A stretch of 64,000 nt of DNA from Paraburkholderia franconis (GCF_009362735.1 NZ_WHNP01000025.1:60099-124098); one strand, 5' to 3'. Positions 35,918-45,030 are shown, numbered from the stretch's first letter. Notes: a model not told the origin generated them from the letters alone. Numbers and translations are program-made.

Positions 35918-37066
35918 ATGTCTATCGCGCAACAACTCGTTGCTGGCGAGGGTAACGCTTACCCTTTTAAAACCGACACGCTCTCCACAGACGCGGTCAA
36001 TCTCCCGTGGGTGATCCTCCGAGCTGTCCACCAAGCATCCCGTCTGGATGGCATCCCTACTCGTGCCCGTGCTGTGCTCGCTGCCCTTGCCCGTACGGTC
36101 GACGCAGCCAACCCATACGGCCAGATCTTCGCCCGACGCGAGCTCCTCACCGAGCGCGCCATGCAATCCGAGCGGACGTTCTATCGGAGCCTCACGGACC
36201 TCGAGGCAGCGGGGTTGATCGAACGTCCGGCGCAGCGCCGCTACGTCCAAGCCGGTCTCTTTGGTCGCGCGTACCTGCACCTCACAGAACGTGCAGCGAT
36301 CCTGCTGGGTCTCGTCGAAGCCCCTGCAGAGAAGGCCGCAGATCCCGCACCGGCTGAAGGTTTTACACCCCCGACTGCCACCGTGGCAGACGGCGCTATA
36401 TGTAAGGATCTTAGCCCTACTGCTTTTCAAAAGAGACAACCGGGGCAGGTGCCTGTAGACCTTCAGCGTCTGCGGCCCTTGGGTTTTCGAGATTTCTTGA
36501 TTTTCAGACTCATGCGTGAGGCCCGGGCGCAAGGCAAGCGTCTTTCCGATGTCGTGGAAGCCACGTGGTCGCATCTGCGTCAAGCCAAGCGCCCAATCTG
36601 CTACCTGCGCAAGCTGCTGGCAAGCCCGACCGACTTCGGTCATCAGGTTCGTGCTCGTGCTGCCGAGCACGCCCAGGCTGACGCTGCACGATGTGAGCGT
36701 AAAGCTGCGCTCAACACCATCCGGAAACTCGATGGTGCGACGTTCGTCGACGCGACTGGCGAGCGTCGATACACGGTGGAAGAGGGCGGTGCGATGCTCG
36801 CGGTCTATAGCATTGAGGAGGGGGTTGCGCGTCGAGACGCCGGTGACTGGGCAGTCCGATTCGTACGAGCCCTCCATACAGGCCAGATCCGGCCGGCGAC
36901 TCAAGGAGACGTCGAGGCGTTCGGTCAAGCACGCCGTCACGCAGCCGTCAGCGCGCGCCCGCATGTCGATGTACCACGCGTAGCCACGGAAGCCATTTCG
37001 GACCATCTGGCCCTCTTGCGGGGAGCCCTGCGTCGATTCGCGCCGGGTCTTGCCCGCGTGATCTGA
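35918..37066 (+). CDS. candidate plasmid replication initiator, winged-helix
   Basis: ATG 35918 is preceded by GGAAAG (an ATG at 35903 is in frame). The 382-aa protein has an N-terminal winged-helix region (residues about 45-125: ARAVLAALARTVDAANPYGQ, RELLTERAMQSERTFYRSLT) and a helical C-terminal part (GFRDFLIFRLMREARAQGKR, PICYLRKLLASPTDFGHQVR). The layout parAB-terminator-rep and the domain style match plasmid Rep proteins of Burkholderiaceae. It would melt the origin and recruit replisome proteins. The family name is not certain, so this is a functional inference from location and domains. Confidence 0.65.
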   Translation: MSIAQQLVAGEGNAYPFKTDTLSTDAVNLPWVILRAVHQASRLDGIPTRARAVLAALARTVDAANPYGQIFARRELLTERAMQSERTFYRSLTDLEAAGLIERPAQRRYVQAGLFGRAYLHLTERAAILLGLVEAPAEKAADPAPAEGFTPPTATVADGAICKDLSPTAFQKRQPGQVPVDLQRLRPLGFRDFLIFRLMREARAQGKRLSDVVEATWSHLRQAKRPICYLRKLLASPTDFGHQVRARAAEHAQADAARCERKAALNTIRKLDGATFVDATGERRYTVEEGGAMLAVYSIEEGVARRDAGDWAVRFVRALHTGQIRPATQGDVEAFGQARRHAAVSARPHVDVPRVATEAISDHLALLRGALRRFAPGLARVI

Positions 37067-38755
37067 GGGAACCGAAAAATGGAATCCTAGAATCTCTGGC
37101 TCTTTGCCTAGACTGGAGAAATTTGGGTTGCATCGACGTTACGCCGAGCATCCTGAGGAAACGCAGACTTGCCGTCTCATCGACAATGTTCAGGATGCCG
37201 GATCCGGCGGATGTGTTGATGAAAGAGTGGTGTCGATGCCGGAGAAGACCCTGACAATCGCCTAACATTCAGCGGCGGCACCGGGAGCTACCTCACACTG
37301 GTCATGAACAATTGCAAGAGCCAATGGACAGGCGGCGTGTAAATGCTGCTCAAGCACATGGCCGATCGTAACCACCCCCACCACCGACCCATTAAGTAAA
37401 GGTATGACTCTAGGCTGCGGCGGAGTCTGGGTGGCCCCTTCGGGAAGGGGAGTGCAGAGCGCAAGGATCCTGAAAACTTCGAACGGTGTCATCGAAAGGT
37501 ATTTGTAATAATATGTGCCAGCACGGCAGCACGGCAGCACGGCAGCACGGCAGCACGGCAGCACGGCAGCACGGCAGCACGAGTTACCGCGTCAATTGGC
37601 CTCCGGATCGCGGCTCAAGCGACGCTACGACCGGCCTGCGTGCCAGCGTGAAACATGGGATATCTTTTTACTACATCGTGCAAGGCCGTACCTAGCTTGG
37701 CTTCCCGCCATTTTGAGCGCCATTGTTTCACGGGCCCGAAACCAGTTTTTGGGGAATTCAACCTCTGGCCATCGAATCAGGCGCGTGAATTCCCTAGAAT
37801 GGACTGCGAGATGGTGTCCATTACATTTTTCGTAACAAACAACACACGGGAGGATTGATCCACCAGAGATTCGAGCCGTGAAACCCGACACTTCAAAGAC
37901 CGTGAACCAAACACAACTCGCTAATCCTCATCTTAAGACCCAGCCCCACGAAGACATCAGGGGGCGTGGACGATTTCTTAGCCGAAGGAGGGGGAGGGGA
38001 GTGCACCGACGGTCAAGATCGAGCATGCGGTGCTCGGCGAGAATGGCGTCCCGAACGTAGTCCCGGTCCACGTATTTGAAGCCCGTTAATATGCAAGAGG
38101 GCAGTGAGGTGCTCCAGCCTGCGGAGGACGGCCATCTCTACTACGGCTTCCGGTCACAAGCTGCGGCTTTGAGGTTCGCGGTGTTCCTGCGTTAGCGCGA
38201 GGATATCGTGGGTTGTGCCTTGCTGATTTCTTGATCCTCACGAGTGTCGGTGAATCGTATTTTGTGTGAAAGCATGACGCCAAAGATCGATCGGAGTGAA
38301 GCGCTATTTCCAGACGTTAACGCATGGGGCCTAGCAAACTAGATGTTGTTGGTGACGGCTGAACCATAGGAAATCAGCGACCCGGGCCCACTGCACAGAA
38401 ACTGATCATGTCAGAGATTCCGGATGTATACAGAAAGCGGGAAGACGATCGGGCTTAAGCGTTACCTCGAGGGGGGTGATCATGCATGTACCATCCCACA
38501 ATCGCTATTACCGCACGGAGCCGAAATCCGGCCAGCGTTCTTTCCCAGCACAGCGGACGGGCACCACGTGTTTCAACTAATTTTGAATCATTCAGGGTCC
38601 CCGGACTTGAAAGACATGTAAAGCGGTGCACGATTCAACCTAAGCATGTGGCGCAATGGACGCGCGGCAGTTCGGTAGTGACCGTTGCGTGTTACCCCCA
38701 TCGGACAACCAATGTCTTCTTCAACACTTCAATCCGTGCAACGGAGGGAATTCTC
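37067..38755. other. 1.7-kb non-coding region after rep, with a tandem repeat
   Basis: No frame is convincing. It contains the 8-bp tandem array at 37519-37581 (separate entry). As the sequence directly downstream of the replication gene candidate, it may include the replication origin or copy-control elements. I found no classical iterons other than the short array. Confidence 0.45.
37519..37581 (+). repeat. 8-bp tandem repeat, seven full copies
   Basis: The unit CAGCACGG repeats seven times without interruption (37519-37574) followed by a partial copy ending in CAGCACG. It is non-coding. Period eight and exact identity suggest recent slippage expansion, and the copy number may vary between strains. 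Confidence 0.95.
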
Positions 38756-39094
38756 GTGAACGCTGATAAACCACGCAACGATGTGCCGCTCGACGCGATG
38801 GTCGACATGCTTACTGGGCAACTTGCTGTTTACGAAAGTATGTTGTTCGCGCTGATCGCGACGCACGAGCGTCCACATATTCTTGAAAGAACATTCGAGG
38901 GAATATCCGAAAGTGCAACCGCCAATGCGCTGCCTCTGGAGGTGTCCGAGATGACACTCGAGGCACAGCACGAATTTCAGCTAAGGCTCGCGGGTGTTTT
39001 GGGATCCGCGCTGAAACGTCGAGCAGATCTTGGCCACCGTCAACCAAGGCCTGCCAGTGCTAACGATTCGGAACAGAACGCTCGAAATAAATAG
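38756..39094 (+). CDS. hypothetical protein, 112 aa
   Basis: GGAGG at 38743-38747 decides the GTG start at 38756; the upstream open frame from 38486 is artefact. The protein (VNADKPRNDVPLDAMVDMLT, AVYESMLFALIATHERPHIL, MTLEAQHEFQLRLAGVLGSA) is helical with a basic tail. It is cytoplasmic. It precedes mnmH by 170 bases. No family is recognised. Confidence 0.6.
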   Translation: MNADKPRNDVPLDAMVDMLTGQLAVYESMLFALIATHERPHILERTFEGISESATANALPLEVSEMTLEAQHEFQLRLAGVLGSALKRRADLGHRQPRPASANDSEQNARNK

Positions 39095-39264
39095 TGGCAC
39101 CATAGAATGAAGGGGTGATAGGCAGACGTTGGTGCTCTCCCCGACGGGCAGATCCGCTTTAGGACTTTTATCTGGACTCGCGTTCATGCGTGTCAAGCTG
39201 TCCGCATATTTGTCAGAATGTCCGCTAGTCGGCGCTGGCAGTTTCTATCGGAAGGCAGACGCTT

Positions 39265-40293
39265 ATGTATCGCTTCGACGAGTACGACCTGATTATCGAC
39301 GCGCGTTGTGAGCGCGAATTTGCAGAAGATCACATCCCCGGCGCAATCAACCTCCCAGTAGTCAATAACGAGGAATATGCGGAAGTCGGGACCCTGCACC
39401 GAACAGACAAGATGAAGGCGTACCTCATCGGCGTCGCGTACTCCCTCAAAAATATTTCGCGATATCTGGACACCGTGATCGCGTCTCGCCCTCGACGGGA
39501 CAGGATCCTCGTATACTGCTTTCGAGGAGGCAAACGTAGCCGACTCTGGTTCGATGCGCTCGACACAATTGGCTATAAGGTGGATCGGCTCCCGGGGGGA
39601 TGGAAAGGGTATCGCCGTTGGGTTAACGGACAACTGGAAGAACGGCCGCGTCAGTTCACTTACTTCGTTCTTGCGGGCCCGACGGGATGCGGAAAGACGC
39701 GTTTGCTGGATCAGCTAGCGCGCGCCGGCGCTCAGGTGCTGGATCTCGAGGCGGTCGCTGCTCACCGTGGCTCTGTCATTGGTGCAATCCCTGGCATTTC
39801 GCAACCGACGCAAAAATACTTTGACAGCCTCCTGCTGCAACAGCTCCTCACGTTTTCGACCGACCGACCGGTGTGGGTTGAGGCTGAAAGCAAGAAGATA
39901 GGTAACGTTCAGATGCCGCCCGCCCTGCTCAATACGATGTACTCGAATGGGAAGCTGATCCGCATAAGCGCCCCGATGGCCCAGCGCGTCAGGTTGTGGC
40001 GAGAGGACTACGCACACTTTGAGCAAGATCCCGCAGCGTTTCTGGCGCAGCTCACCCATTTGCGAAGTCTCGTGGGTGGCAAAGAGTTCGAGAGGTGGCA
40101 AGACTTGACGGAGTCAGGTCAAATTCCTGAATTGTTCGAACGACTAATGACTGTCCATTACGATCCCAGCTATGAGCGGTCGATAAAGCGCAACTACCCG
40201 ACATTGTCGGAAACGCCACTCATTGAACTGGATGAGCTTGCGCCGGATGCGCTATGCCTTGCGGCTAAAAACCTCATCCACCTGTTCCATTAG
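39265..40293 (+). CDS. mnmH: tRNA 2-selenouridine synthase MnmH (SelU)
   Basis: The 342-aa protein has an N-terminal rhodanese domain with catalytic Cys85 in VYCFRGGKRS and a P-loop domain with AGPTGCGKTRLL (about 137-148). This pair defines MnmH, which first geranylates 2-thiouridine at tRNA position 34 and then replaces it with selenium. The length is about 20 residues shorter at the start than many homologues. Such genes are usually chromosomal; on a plasmid it may be cargo. GGAAGG lies 10-15 bases before the start. Confidence 0.9.
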   Translation: MYRFDEYDLIIDARCEREFAEDHIPGAINLPVVNNEEYAEVGTLHRTDKMKAYLIGVAYSLKNISRYLDTVIASRPRRDRILVYCFRGGKRSRLWFDALDTIGYKVDRLPGGWKGYRRWVNGQLEERPRQFTYFVLAGPTGCGKTRLLDQLARAGAQVLDLEAVAAHRGSVIGAIPGISQPTQKYFDSLLLQQLLTFSTDRPVWVEAESKKIGNVQMPPALLNTMYSNGKLIRISAPMAQRVRLWREDYAHFEQDPAAFLAQLTHLRSLVGGKEFERWQDLTESGQIPELFERLMTVHYDPSYERSIKRNYPTLSETPLIELDELAPDALCLAAKNLIHLFH

Positions 40294-40824
40294 GAGACTT
40301 TAACAGGCTGTCATATTGCTGAAGACTCCCCCCATGTTGCATAACATTTCCTGTAATCGCCAATACACTGCGGATGCGTAACGCATTGCGCGCATGCCCC
40401 GGGGGTTCGGGAATGTTTCTGTTTGTAACTTAGTTGGTAGGCTTCGAGCGACAGGGCGTACCGTCATACGAATTGACCCAATCAGGACAGAATGGCTGAT
40501 TAGGACTGTCGGGTATGACGACCACAATCGAAGACGGCATGATCCTGCTCCTAAACGAGCAGGTTCGTCTTGGCTCAACTGACAGTGAGCAGCAGAAGAG
40601 CAAGTCTCGCGGGTCGGCTCTTTGCGGATCTGATCCAACTGTCCTCGCCGGGGCCGGCTTAATTTGAACGGCTCACGAAGTACACACGTACTTCTGCTCA
40701 ACGGTGGCGCACGGTTGCAATAGAAAACGCACAAACGTTTCCAGAGCGATTTCATGTCGAGTCTCATGACGCATTCCGATGCTTCCGCCTAGTGCTCTTT
40801 TGGCGCATGTTTCAGGAGGTGCAG
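40294..40824. other. gap before the LuxR/AlkB-like operon
   Basis: No supported gene. The frames here are short and irregular. The promoter of the following operon should lie in the second half, but no lux box (20-bp palindrome) was visible to the eye. Confidence 0.4.
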
Positions 40825-41277
40825 GTGAATCTTGAAGACGATACGGCGCGGATGTACGTCGCGAAGCAGACTCGACCTCTTGCGCACTGGCACGACAGTC
40901 CACTTATGGATGCAGCATATCGCATCGCTCAATCGAAGGAGTACGCCAAACTGAATGAGCTCTTGATATCTCACGAACACGCTCTGACTTCCGATTGCGG
41001 CGCATCTGACCTCACGTGTCTCGAGGATCGCCCGGGGACTGAACGTGCCAACAGGGCAGACAACACAGGTCCGTTCGCATCGGCGTTGCGGGTCGACGCA
41101 CGCACGGTTCAACAGGATCTTTGGAACCTCTTTTCCGTGCCCTCATACCATGAGGCCAACGCAATTCGCATTGCGCGTTCTGGACATCACGCCGGCCGAT
41201 CTCACCGGGATGAGGCTGCTTCGTTCGTCTGGCTTGAAATGACTGATACCGAAATCGAACGCTCTACGTCGTTCTAG
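40825..41277 (+). CDS. hypothetical protein, 150 aa
   Basis: AGGAGGT (40814-40820) just before GTG 40825 decides the start. The protein is soluble (ARMYVAKQTRPLAHWHDSPL, TVQQDLWNLFSVPSYHEANA), without Cys clusters or membrane segments. It precedes the zinc-ribbon gene by 46 bases on the same strand and may head the operon. The family is not recognised, and the coding quality of the last third is average. Confidence 0.5.
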   Translation: MNLEDDTARMYVAKQTRPLAHWHDSPLMDAAYRIAQSKEYAKLNELLISHEHALTSDCGASDLTCLEDRPGTERANRADNTGPFASALRVDARTVQQDLWNLFSVPSYHEANAIRIARSGHHAGRSHRDEAASFVWLEMTDTEIERSTSF

Positions 41278-41323
41278 CAAGAACATGCGTAGGCGCGGAC
41301 AACCGAGCATTGGATTGGGATCT

Positions 41324-41593
41324 ATGAGCGACAGTATCAACATTGTGTGCCCAGACTGTGGGGCAAATTTCGGCGAAGACGGCTGGGAGGTCTTGGCAGA
41401 GCACGAGACCCACCAGATCACATGCGAGATTTGCCACTCAATATTTTTCATTTCATTGTTCGAGTGCGCGGCGTGCGCGGCCGACAACGTAATTTCGTCT
41501 CTATCAGAGAAGGACTGTATGGATCGGACATGTCGCAATTGCGGGTATCGTCCAGAGACATCAGAGGAAGACGATGAAGAAGCTTATCTATGA
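41324..41593 (+). CDS. small zinc-ribbon protein, 89 aa
   Basis: The start at 41324 is the first Met before the conserved part (MSDSINIVCPDCGANFGEDG). Eight cysteines arranged as four CxxC pairs (CPDC, CEIC, CAAC, CRNC) indicate two zinc ribbons. The tail is acidic (ETSEEDDEEAYL). It may be a nucleic-acid or protein-binding adaptor. It overlaps the next gene by 20 bases, so translation is coupled. Confidence 0.65.
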   Translation: MSDSINIVCPDCGANFGEDGWEVLAEHETHQITCEICHSIFFISLFECAACAADNVISSLSEKDCMDRTCRNCGYRPETSEEDDEEAYL

Positions 41594-41861
41594 GAGGGAC
41601 GTGGCCGCTGATACAGATCGGGTTGGAGTAAGGCTGTACCAGGTCGACCATGGGTTCGTTGCTGAACGGTTTTTGGTCCAGTATGACCAGATGACTCTAG
41701 TTCAGATTCTTCCCGTTGCATCGAGGAATGATTTCGAAGGGTTCGCTCGCGCAGATCCGCACCACGCAGTCATGCGTCCTGTTTACCAGGAAGTGCGAAC
41801 GATCGTTTGGAAAAACGAAGATGGCGTTGGCATAACCGCGGAACTTGACCCATGGATCTGA
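41574..41861 (+). CDS. hypothetical protein, 95 aa
   Basis: The ATG at 41574 lies inside the zinc-ribbon gene's end; the stop at 41861 overlaps the luxR start (41852) by 10 bases. The product is strand-rich (MKKLIYERDVAADTDRVGVR, AERFLVQYDQMTLVQILPVA, VYQEVRTIVWKNEDGVGITA), perhaps a small beta domain. It is not a LuxI synthase: no conserved R..F/W..D/E pattern is visible. Function unknown. Confidence 0.6.
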   Translation: MKKLIYERDVAADTDRVGVRLYQVDHGFVAERFLVQYDQMTLVQILPVASRNDFEGFARADPHHAVMRPVYQEVRTIVWKNEDGVGITAELDPWI

Positions 41862-42565
41862 GCTTCGACGATTTAATGAATGCCACGGATGAGTTGGAGC
41901 TGATTCCGCTGGTGAAGGAGGCTGTTCAATCTCATGGGGCGGAATGGTTTGTGTTTGCGTCCTTGCATCCTATGGACTACTCCGCCAGTCGCTCAACATA
42001 CAGGTTCCTGATCGGTTGTCGTCCTGAGTGGTGTCAGCTTTACAACGCGAATCGGTGGTATCTGACGGATCCTTGCCTGGCGTACGCGCGCACGAACACG
42101 GCGCCGGTATTGGGTTCTGACTTGCCTGTTCTCACCTCCGGCCAACAGCACATACTTGAAGTTGCCGCGCAGAACGGTTTTCGAAGTATCTATATCGTTC
42201 CAGCACATGCGAGTGGGAAGGGGCGTATCGGTATCCTCTACCTTGGATCAAGTGTAACGCCGGAAGAGGGGGAGCCGATATTCCGGGAAGGTCGTCCGTT
42301 TTTCCGGGCATTATCCCTGGAGCTCCTTGACTGGTCGTCTCAAGCAGTGCGCATAGAAGCAATGCAATCGAGTGGCCTGACTATTGACGAAATTCGTGTA
42401 CTTCGTCTTGTGAAGGCAGAATTCACTGCCAACGCGATCGCAGGCGAGCTTGGCGTGTCTCCCACCACCGTGTATCGGCAGTTCCAACGGATCAACGAGA
42501 AGGTGGGTGTCTCGCATATCACCGCGGCGGTGAGATTTGCGGAAGAGCATGACATCTTGGCGTAA
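41852..42565 (+). CDS. LuxR-family quorum-sensing regulator (solo)
   Basis: The 237-aa protein has an N-terminal autoinducer-binding domain (about 10-165) with the ligand-pocket segment LYNANRWYLTDPCLAYA, retaining the conserved Tyr, Trp, Asp-Pro. The C-terminal LuxR helix-turn-helix (about 172-232) is LTIDEIRVLRLVKAEFTANA then GELGVSPTTVYRQFQRINEK. No luxI is in the window, so it is a solo or uses a synthase elsewhere. Its start overlaps the 95-aa gene and its end overlaps the AlkB-like gene, so it is in one operon with a membrane oxygenase. Confidence 0.88.
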   Translation: MDLSFDDLMNATDELELIPLVKEAVQSHGAEWFVFASLHPMDYSASRSTYRFLIGCRPEWCQLYNANRWYLTDPCLAYARTNTAPVLGSDLPVLTSGQQHILEVAAQNGFRSIYIVPAHASGKGRIGILYLGSSVTPEEGEPIFREGRPFFRALSLELLDWSSQAVRIEAMQSSGLTIDEIRVLRLVKAEFTANAIAGELGVSPTTVYRQFQRINEKVGVSHITAAVRFAEEHDILA

Positions 42566-43553
42566 GAATCAAGCTTGGTTCTGGTTATCGGCGCTCATGC
42601 CGATGCTAGCGATGGTGTCCTTTCTCTTCGAACGACCGTGGTTCTTCTTCCTTGCGCTGATTGTGACAATACTCATTGGCGATCCGCTGCTCGGAAGGGA
42701 TGTTGAGGCGTCAAAAAAACAATACGTTCAGTCGTTCACTGGTGCTGCCGTTCCGACGGTGTTCATCTTTCTATGGTCAATAGCTGTCCTTGTAGCTCTT
42801 GCGCGAGCGCTGCAATCCCGCCCGCTGCAGCTTGTCGGGCTCACACTGGCATCGGGTGTATTGAGCGCCTTTGCGATGGCCCATGTTCACGAAGTCATGC
42901 ATCGCCGGGATAACTTATCGAGGGTGGTTTCGGACCTGGCGCTCGCTCTGGCCGGCTATCCGCACTACAGGGTTGTGCACCAGCTTCATCACGCGCATGT
43001 CGGCGAGCCGCGCTACGGATCGACCGCGCCTGTTGGGATGTCGCTCTGGCGGCACGTCGGGCGCTCATTTTCTGGGGCGCTTGTCGAGGCCGCCACGCAT
43101 GAGATCAGACATCTTCGTCATGATCGAAAATGCCGCATCCTGTGGCCGTGTCTCGCTTCCATGACGATGCTGATATTGGCCTCGCTGTTCGGTGGCCGCT
43201 GCGGCGCTCTGTTCTACATCGGGCAGTGCGCAGTGTCCGTTTTTATTGTGGAAGCCATCGGCTACATCCAGCACTACGGCCTATGCGTGGACGGCGCTGG
43301 CGGAGGTCAAATCGCTTGGGACGTTGTGTCCTGGCTGTCCAGCCGACTGTTTGCGAACAACGGGCGCCATACACATCACCATCTCGAACAGACCCAGTCT
43401 TACGATCAGCTGGCCTGTATTGGTGAGCCATTGCCTGCGGGCTATCTGCACATGTTTCTACTCGCCGTGATTCCGCCCCTCTGGTTCTTCATCATGGACC
43501 GGCGCTTATCGGACGAGACGCATACCACAAAGACAAAGATCAGGCAAGGCTAA
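42549..43553 (+). CDS. AlkB/XylM-like membrane di-iron oxygenase or desaturase
   Basis: ATG at 42549 follows GGAAGAG and overlaps luxR by 17 bases. The 334-aa protein has about six membrane helices and the histidine clusters of the AlkB group: HVHEVMHRR (about 112-120), VHQLHHAHVG (143-152), IQHYGLC (240-246) and NGRHTHHHLEQTQSYDQL (271-288). These bind two irons in alkane hydroxylases, xylene monooxygenases and related fatty-acyl desaturases/hydroxylases. It is smaller than AlkB (about 400 aa). Coupled translation with a LuxR gene suggests the oxygenase modifies, or makes, a lipid-derived signal; this is inference. Confidence 0.8.
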   Translation: MTSWRKNQAWFWLSALMPMLAMVSFLFERPWFFFLALIVTILIGDPLLGRDVEASKKQYVQSFTGAAVPTVFIFLWSIAVLVALARALQSRPLQLVGLTLASGVLSAFAMAHVHEVMHRRDNLSRVVSDLALALAGYPHYRVVHQLHHAHVGEPRYGSTAPVGMSLWRHVGRSFSGALVEAATHEIRHLRHDRKCRILWPCLASMTMLILASLFGGRCGALFYIGQCAVSVFIVEAIGYIQHYGLCVDGAGGGQIAWDVVSWLSSRLFANNGRHTHHHLEQTQSYDQLACIGEPLPAGYLHMFLLAVIPPLWFFIMDRRLSDETHTTKTKIRQG

Positions 43554-43596
43554 GCGCGGCTCTTGAATTAGCCATACAGCTTCGACGAAAGTGTCA

Positions 43597-43884
43597 CTAC
43601 GGTGTCGGCCCAGTGTTGTTCTTGCGAGCAGCCAGATCAAGAATCCGCTCCGCAAGATTGGTGATTTCATCAGCAGTCATCAGTTCGCCGAGCGACATCT
43701 TCGAGATCGTGTCGCGAACCTCACCTATCCCGCTGTTCCCGTTGACGGACAACTGCGGATACGTCGACTGCAAGCGCGCAACGATCTCCGCATTTAGTGA
43801 TCGCTGATTTTTTTCTGCGGACTCCTTCAGCAGCAGGTACAGGGGCCACGGGAGTCGATGTTGTGAGCGGTAGGTGTCTTTCAT
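43597..43884 (-). CDS. Arc/MetJ-type ribbon-helix-helix regulator, 95 aa
   Basis: Start is ATG 43884 (in-frame codon at 43953 lies in the operators). The N-terminal 45 residues (MKDTYRSQHRLPWPLYLLLK, ESAEKNQRSLNAEIVARLQS) are an Arc-type ribbon-helix-helix that binds DNA as a dimer. The C-terminal helix (ELMTADEITNLAERILDLAA) probably mediates oligomerisation. It is divergent from another Arc-like gene at 43974, with TAGTGAC-type repeats between. It is likely a repressor of both genes or of the adjacent T4SS genes. Confidence 0.85.
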   Translation of the reverse strand: MKDTYRSQHRLPWPLYLLLKESAEKNQRSLNAEIVARLQSTYPQLSVNGNSGIGEVRDTISKMSLGELMTADEITNLAERILDLAARKNNTGPTP

Positions 43885-43951
43885 AGTGATATTTGACACT
43901 ACGATAGCACTGACATATAGTGACGTAAAAATGTCACTATAAAATAGTGAC
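43884..43951. promoter_or_regulatory. operator array between two Arc-like genes
   Basis: ATAGTGAC occurs at 43917-43924 and 43944-43951 and its inverse GTCACTAT at 43933-43940. Related copies (ATAGTGAT near 43884 and GACACTA at 43895-43901) extend the array. Inverted and direct octamers at regular spacing are typical of ribbon-helix-helix operators. Confidence 0.75.
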
Positions 43952-43973
43952 ACATTCGGTGAGAGGAGGGGGA

Positions 43974-44159
43974 ATGAGTGACATCATTCGTTCGCAATGT
44001 CGACTCCCAAAAGAGCTAAACGAATGGTTGATTAATCGTGCAAAACAAGAATCTCGTTCTAAAAACGCGCAGATGGTTGTCGAGCTTCGCGCACGCCGTG
44101 ATGAGGTGGAACGTGGGGCAGTTTTCAACGGGGCGGTGAACGGCGCGCTTGGAGGATAA
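43974..44159 (+). CDS. Arc-like ribbon-helix-helix protein, 61 aa
   Basis: ATG 43974 is preceded by AGGAGGGGG. The protein (MSDIIRSQCRLPKELNEWLI, NRAKQESRSKNAQMVVELRA) is an Arc fold with 'SQxRLP' strand and SKNAQMVVEL helix shared with the protein at 43597. The C-terminal end is short. The gene precedes virB1 by 205 bases and may regulate the conjugation operon together with its divergent neighbour. Confidence 0.8.
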   Translation: MSDIIRSQCRLPKELNEWLINRAKQESRSKNAQMVVELRARRDEVERGAVFNGAVNGALGG

Positions 44160-44364
44160 GACGTCAGCCGGAACACCATAGCGGTCTTGGTGTGAGTGAA
44201 GACGGCTCGGTGAGGCGAGCCGGGAAACGAAGCGGCCGACGCCAGTGTTGCGAGCATCGGCGCCGACACGACCAGTTGTTGGAATCTGAGGAGGTCGATA
44301 ATGGCTTTAGCCATCATATCGGTCCGTAGCAGGGCGCGAAGTAGGGCGCATGCGGGAGTGCGTT

Positions 44365-45030
44365 ATGCTTGATTTCACTGTTCTTGCCCAGCAATGCGCA
44401 CCGACAGTCCATCCAGTGACCATGCAGGCTGTGGTACGCACCGAGTCGGGATTTTACCCATACGCAATCGGAGTAGTCGGCGGGCATCTCGAACGACAGC
44501 CTCGCGATCTCAATGAAGCCGTCGCGACGGCACGGGCGCTCACGGCTCGCGGAATCAACTTTAGTGTCGGCATAGGCCAGGTCAACCGGTTCAATCTCGC
44601 CCGCTACGGACTGACTTACGACACAGCGTTCGATCCATGCGCAAATCTGCAGGCCGGCAGTGCGATTCTCCGCGACTGCTATGAAAGGGCAGCCGCGTCG
44701 ATGGGAAAGGGTACCAAGGCGCTTCGGGCTGCGATCAGCTGTTACTACAGCGGCAATTTCACACGCGGCCTGCTCGCCGACTCACGCGGATCCAGCTACG
44801 TTCAGCGCGTAGTCACAAACGCCCAGCAGGGAGACGGCCAAATCAATGTCGTTCCGGCTATTCCGGTCACGATGAATCACGCTCCTGATGCGCGTGCAAG
44901 CGTCCGTGCGGTTTCCGGCCGTGTAACCGTTCCGAGGAGGACTGTAGGCAGCAATGGAATGCGCGACGGGTTACACCCGACGTGGGACGCATTCGGCGAA
45001 TATTCATGCGACGGGCAATCGTGTGAGTGA
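44365..45030 (+). CDS. virB1: VirB1-like lytic transglycosylase
   Basis: The 221-aa protein opens a hole in peptidoglycan for the secretion channel. It has the SLT-domain core: catalytic Glu in AVVRTESGFYPYAIG near residue 28, SVGIGQVNRFNLARYG and AISCYYSGNF. Start at ATG 44365 (44350 is in frame). The C-terminal third is flexible. No strong signal peptide is seen, which is unusual for VirB1, so a longer or different export route may apply. First gene of the T4SS cluster. Confidence 0.88.
   Translation: MLDFTVLAQQCAPTVHPVTMQAVVRTESGFYPYAIGVVGGHLERQPRDLNEAVATARALTARGINFSVGIGQVNRFNLARYGLTYDTAFDPCANLQAGSAILRDCYERAAASMGKGTKALRAAISCYYSGNFTRGLLADSRGSSYVQRVVTNAQQGDGQINVVPAIPVTMNHAPDARASVRAVSGRVTVPRRTVGSNGMRDGLHPTWDAFGEYSCDGQSCE

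Noticed and set aside
35876..37006. 376-codon minus-strand frame antisense to the replication gene
   Set aside because: Shadow of the winged-helix protein, with no ribosome site.
37519..37581. Tandem array as a CRISPR
   Set aside because: Units are 8 bp and adjacent without spacers; no cas genes.
41574..41861. 95-aa protein as a LuxI synthase
   Set aside because: Far too short and lacks the conserved acidic/aromatic residues of LuxI.
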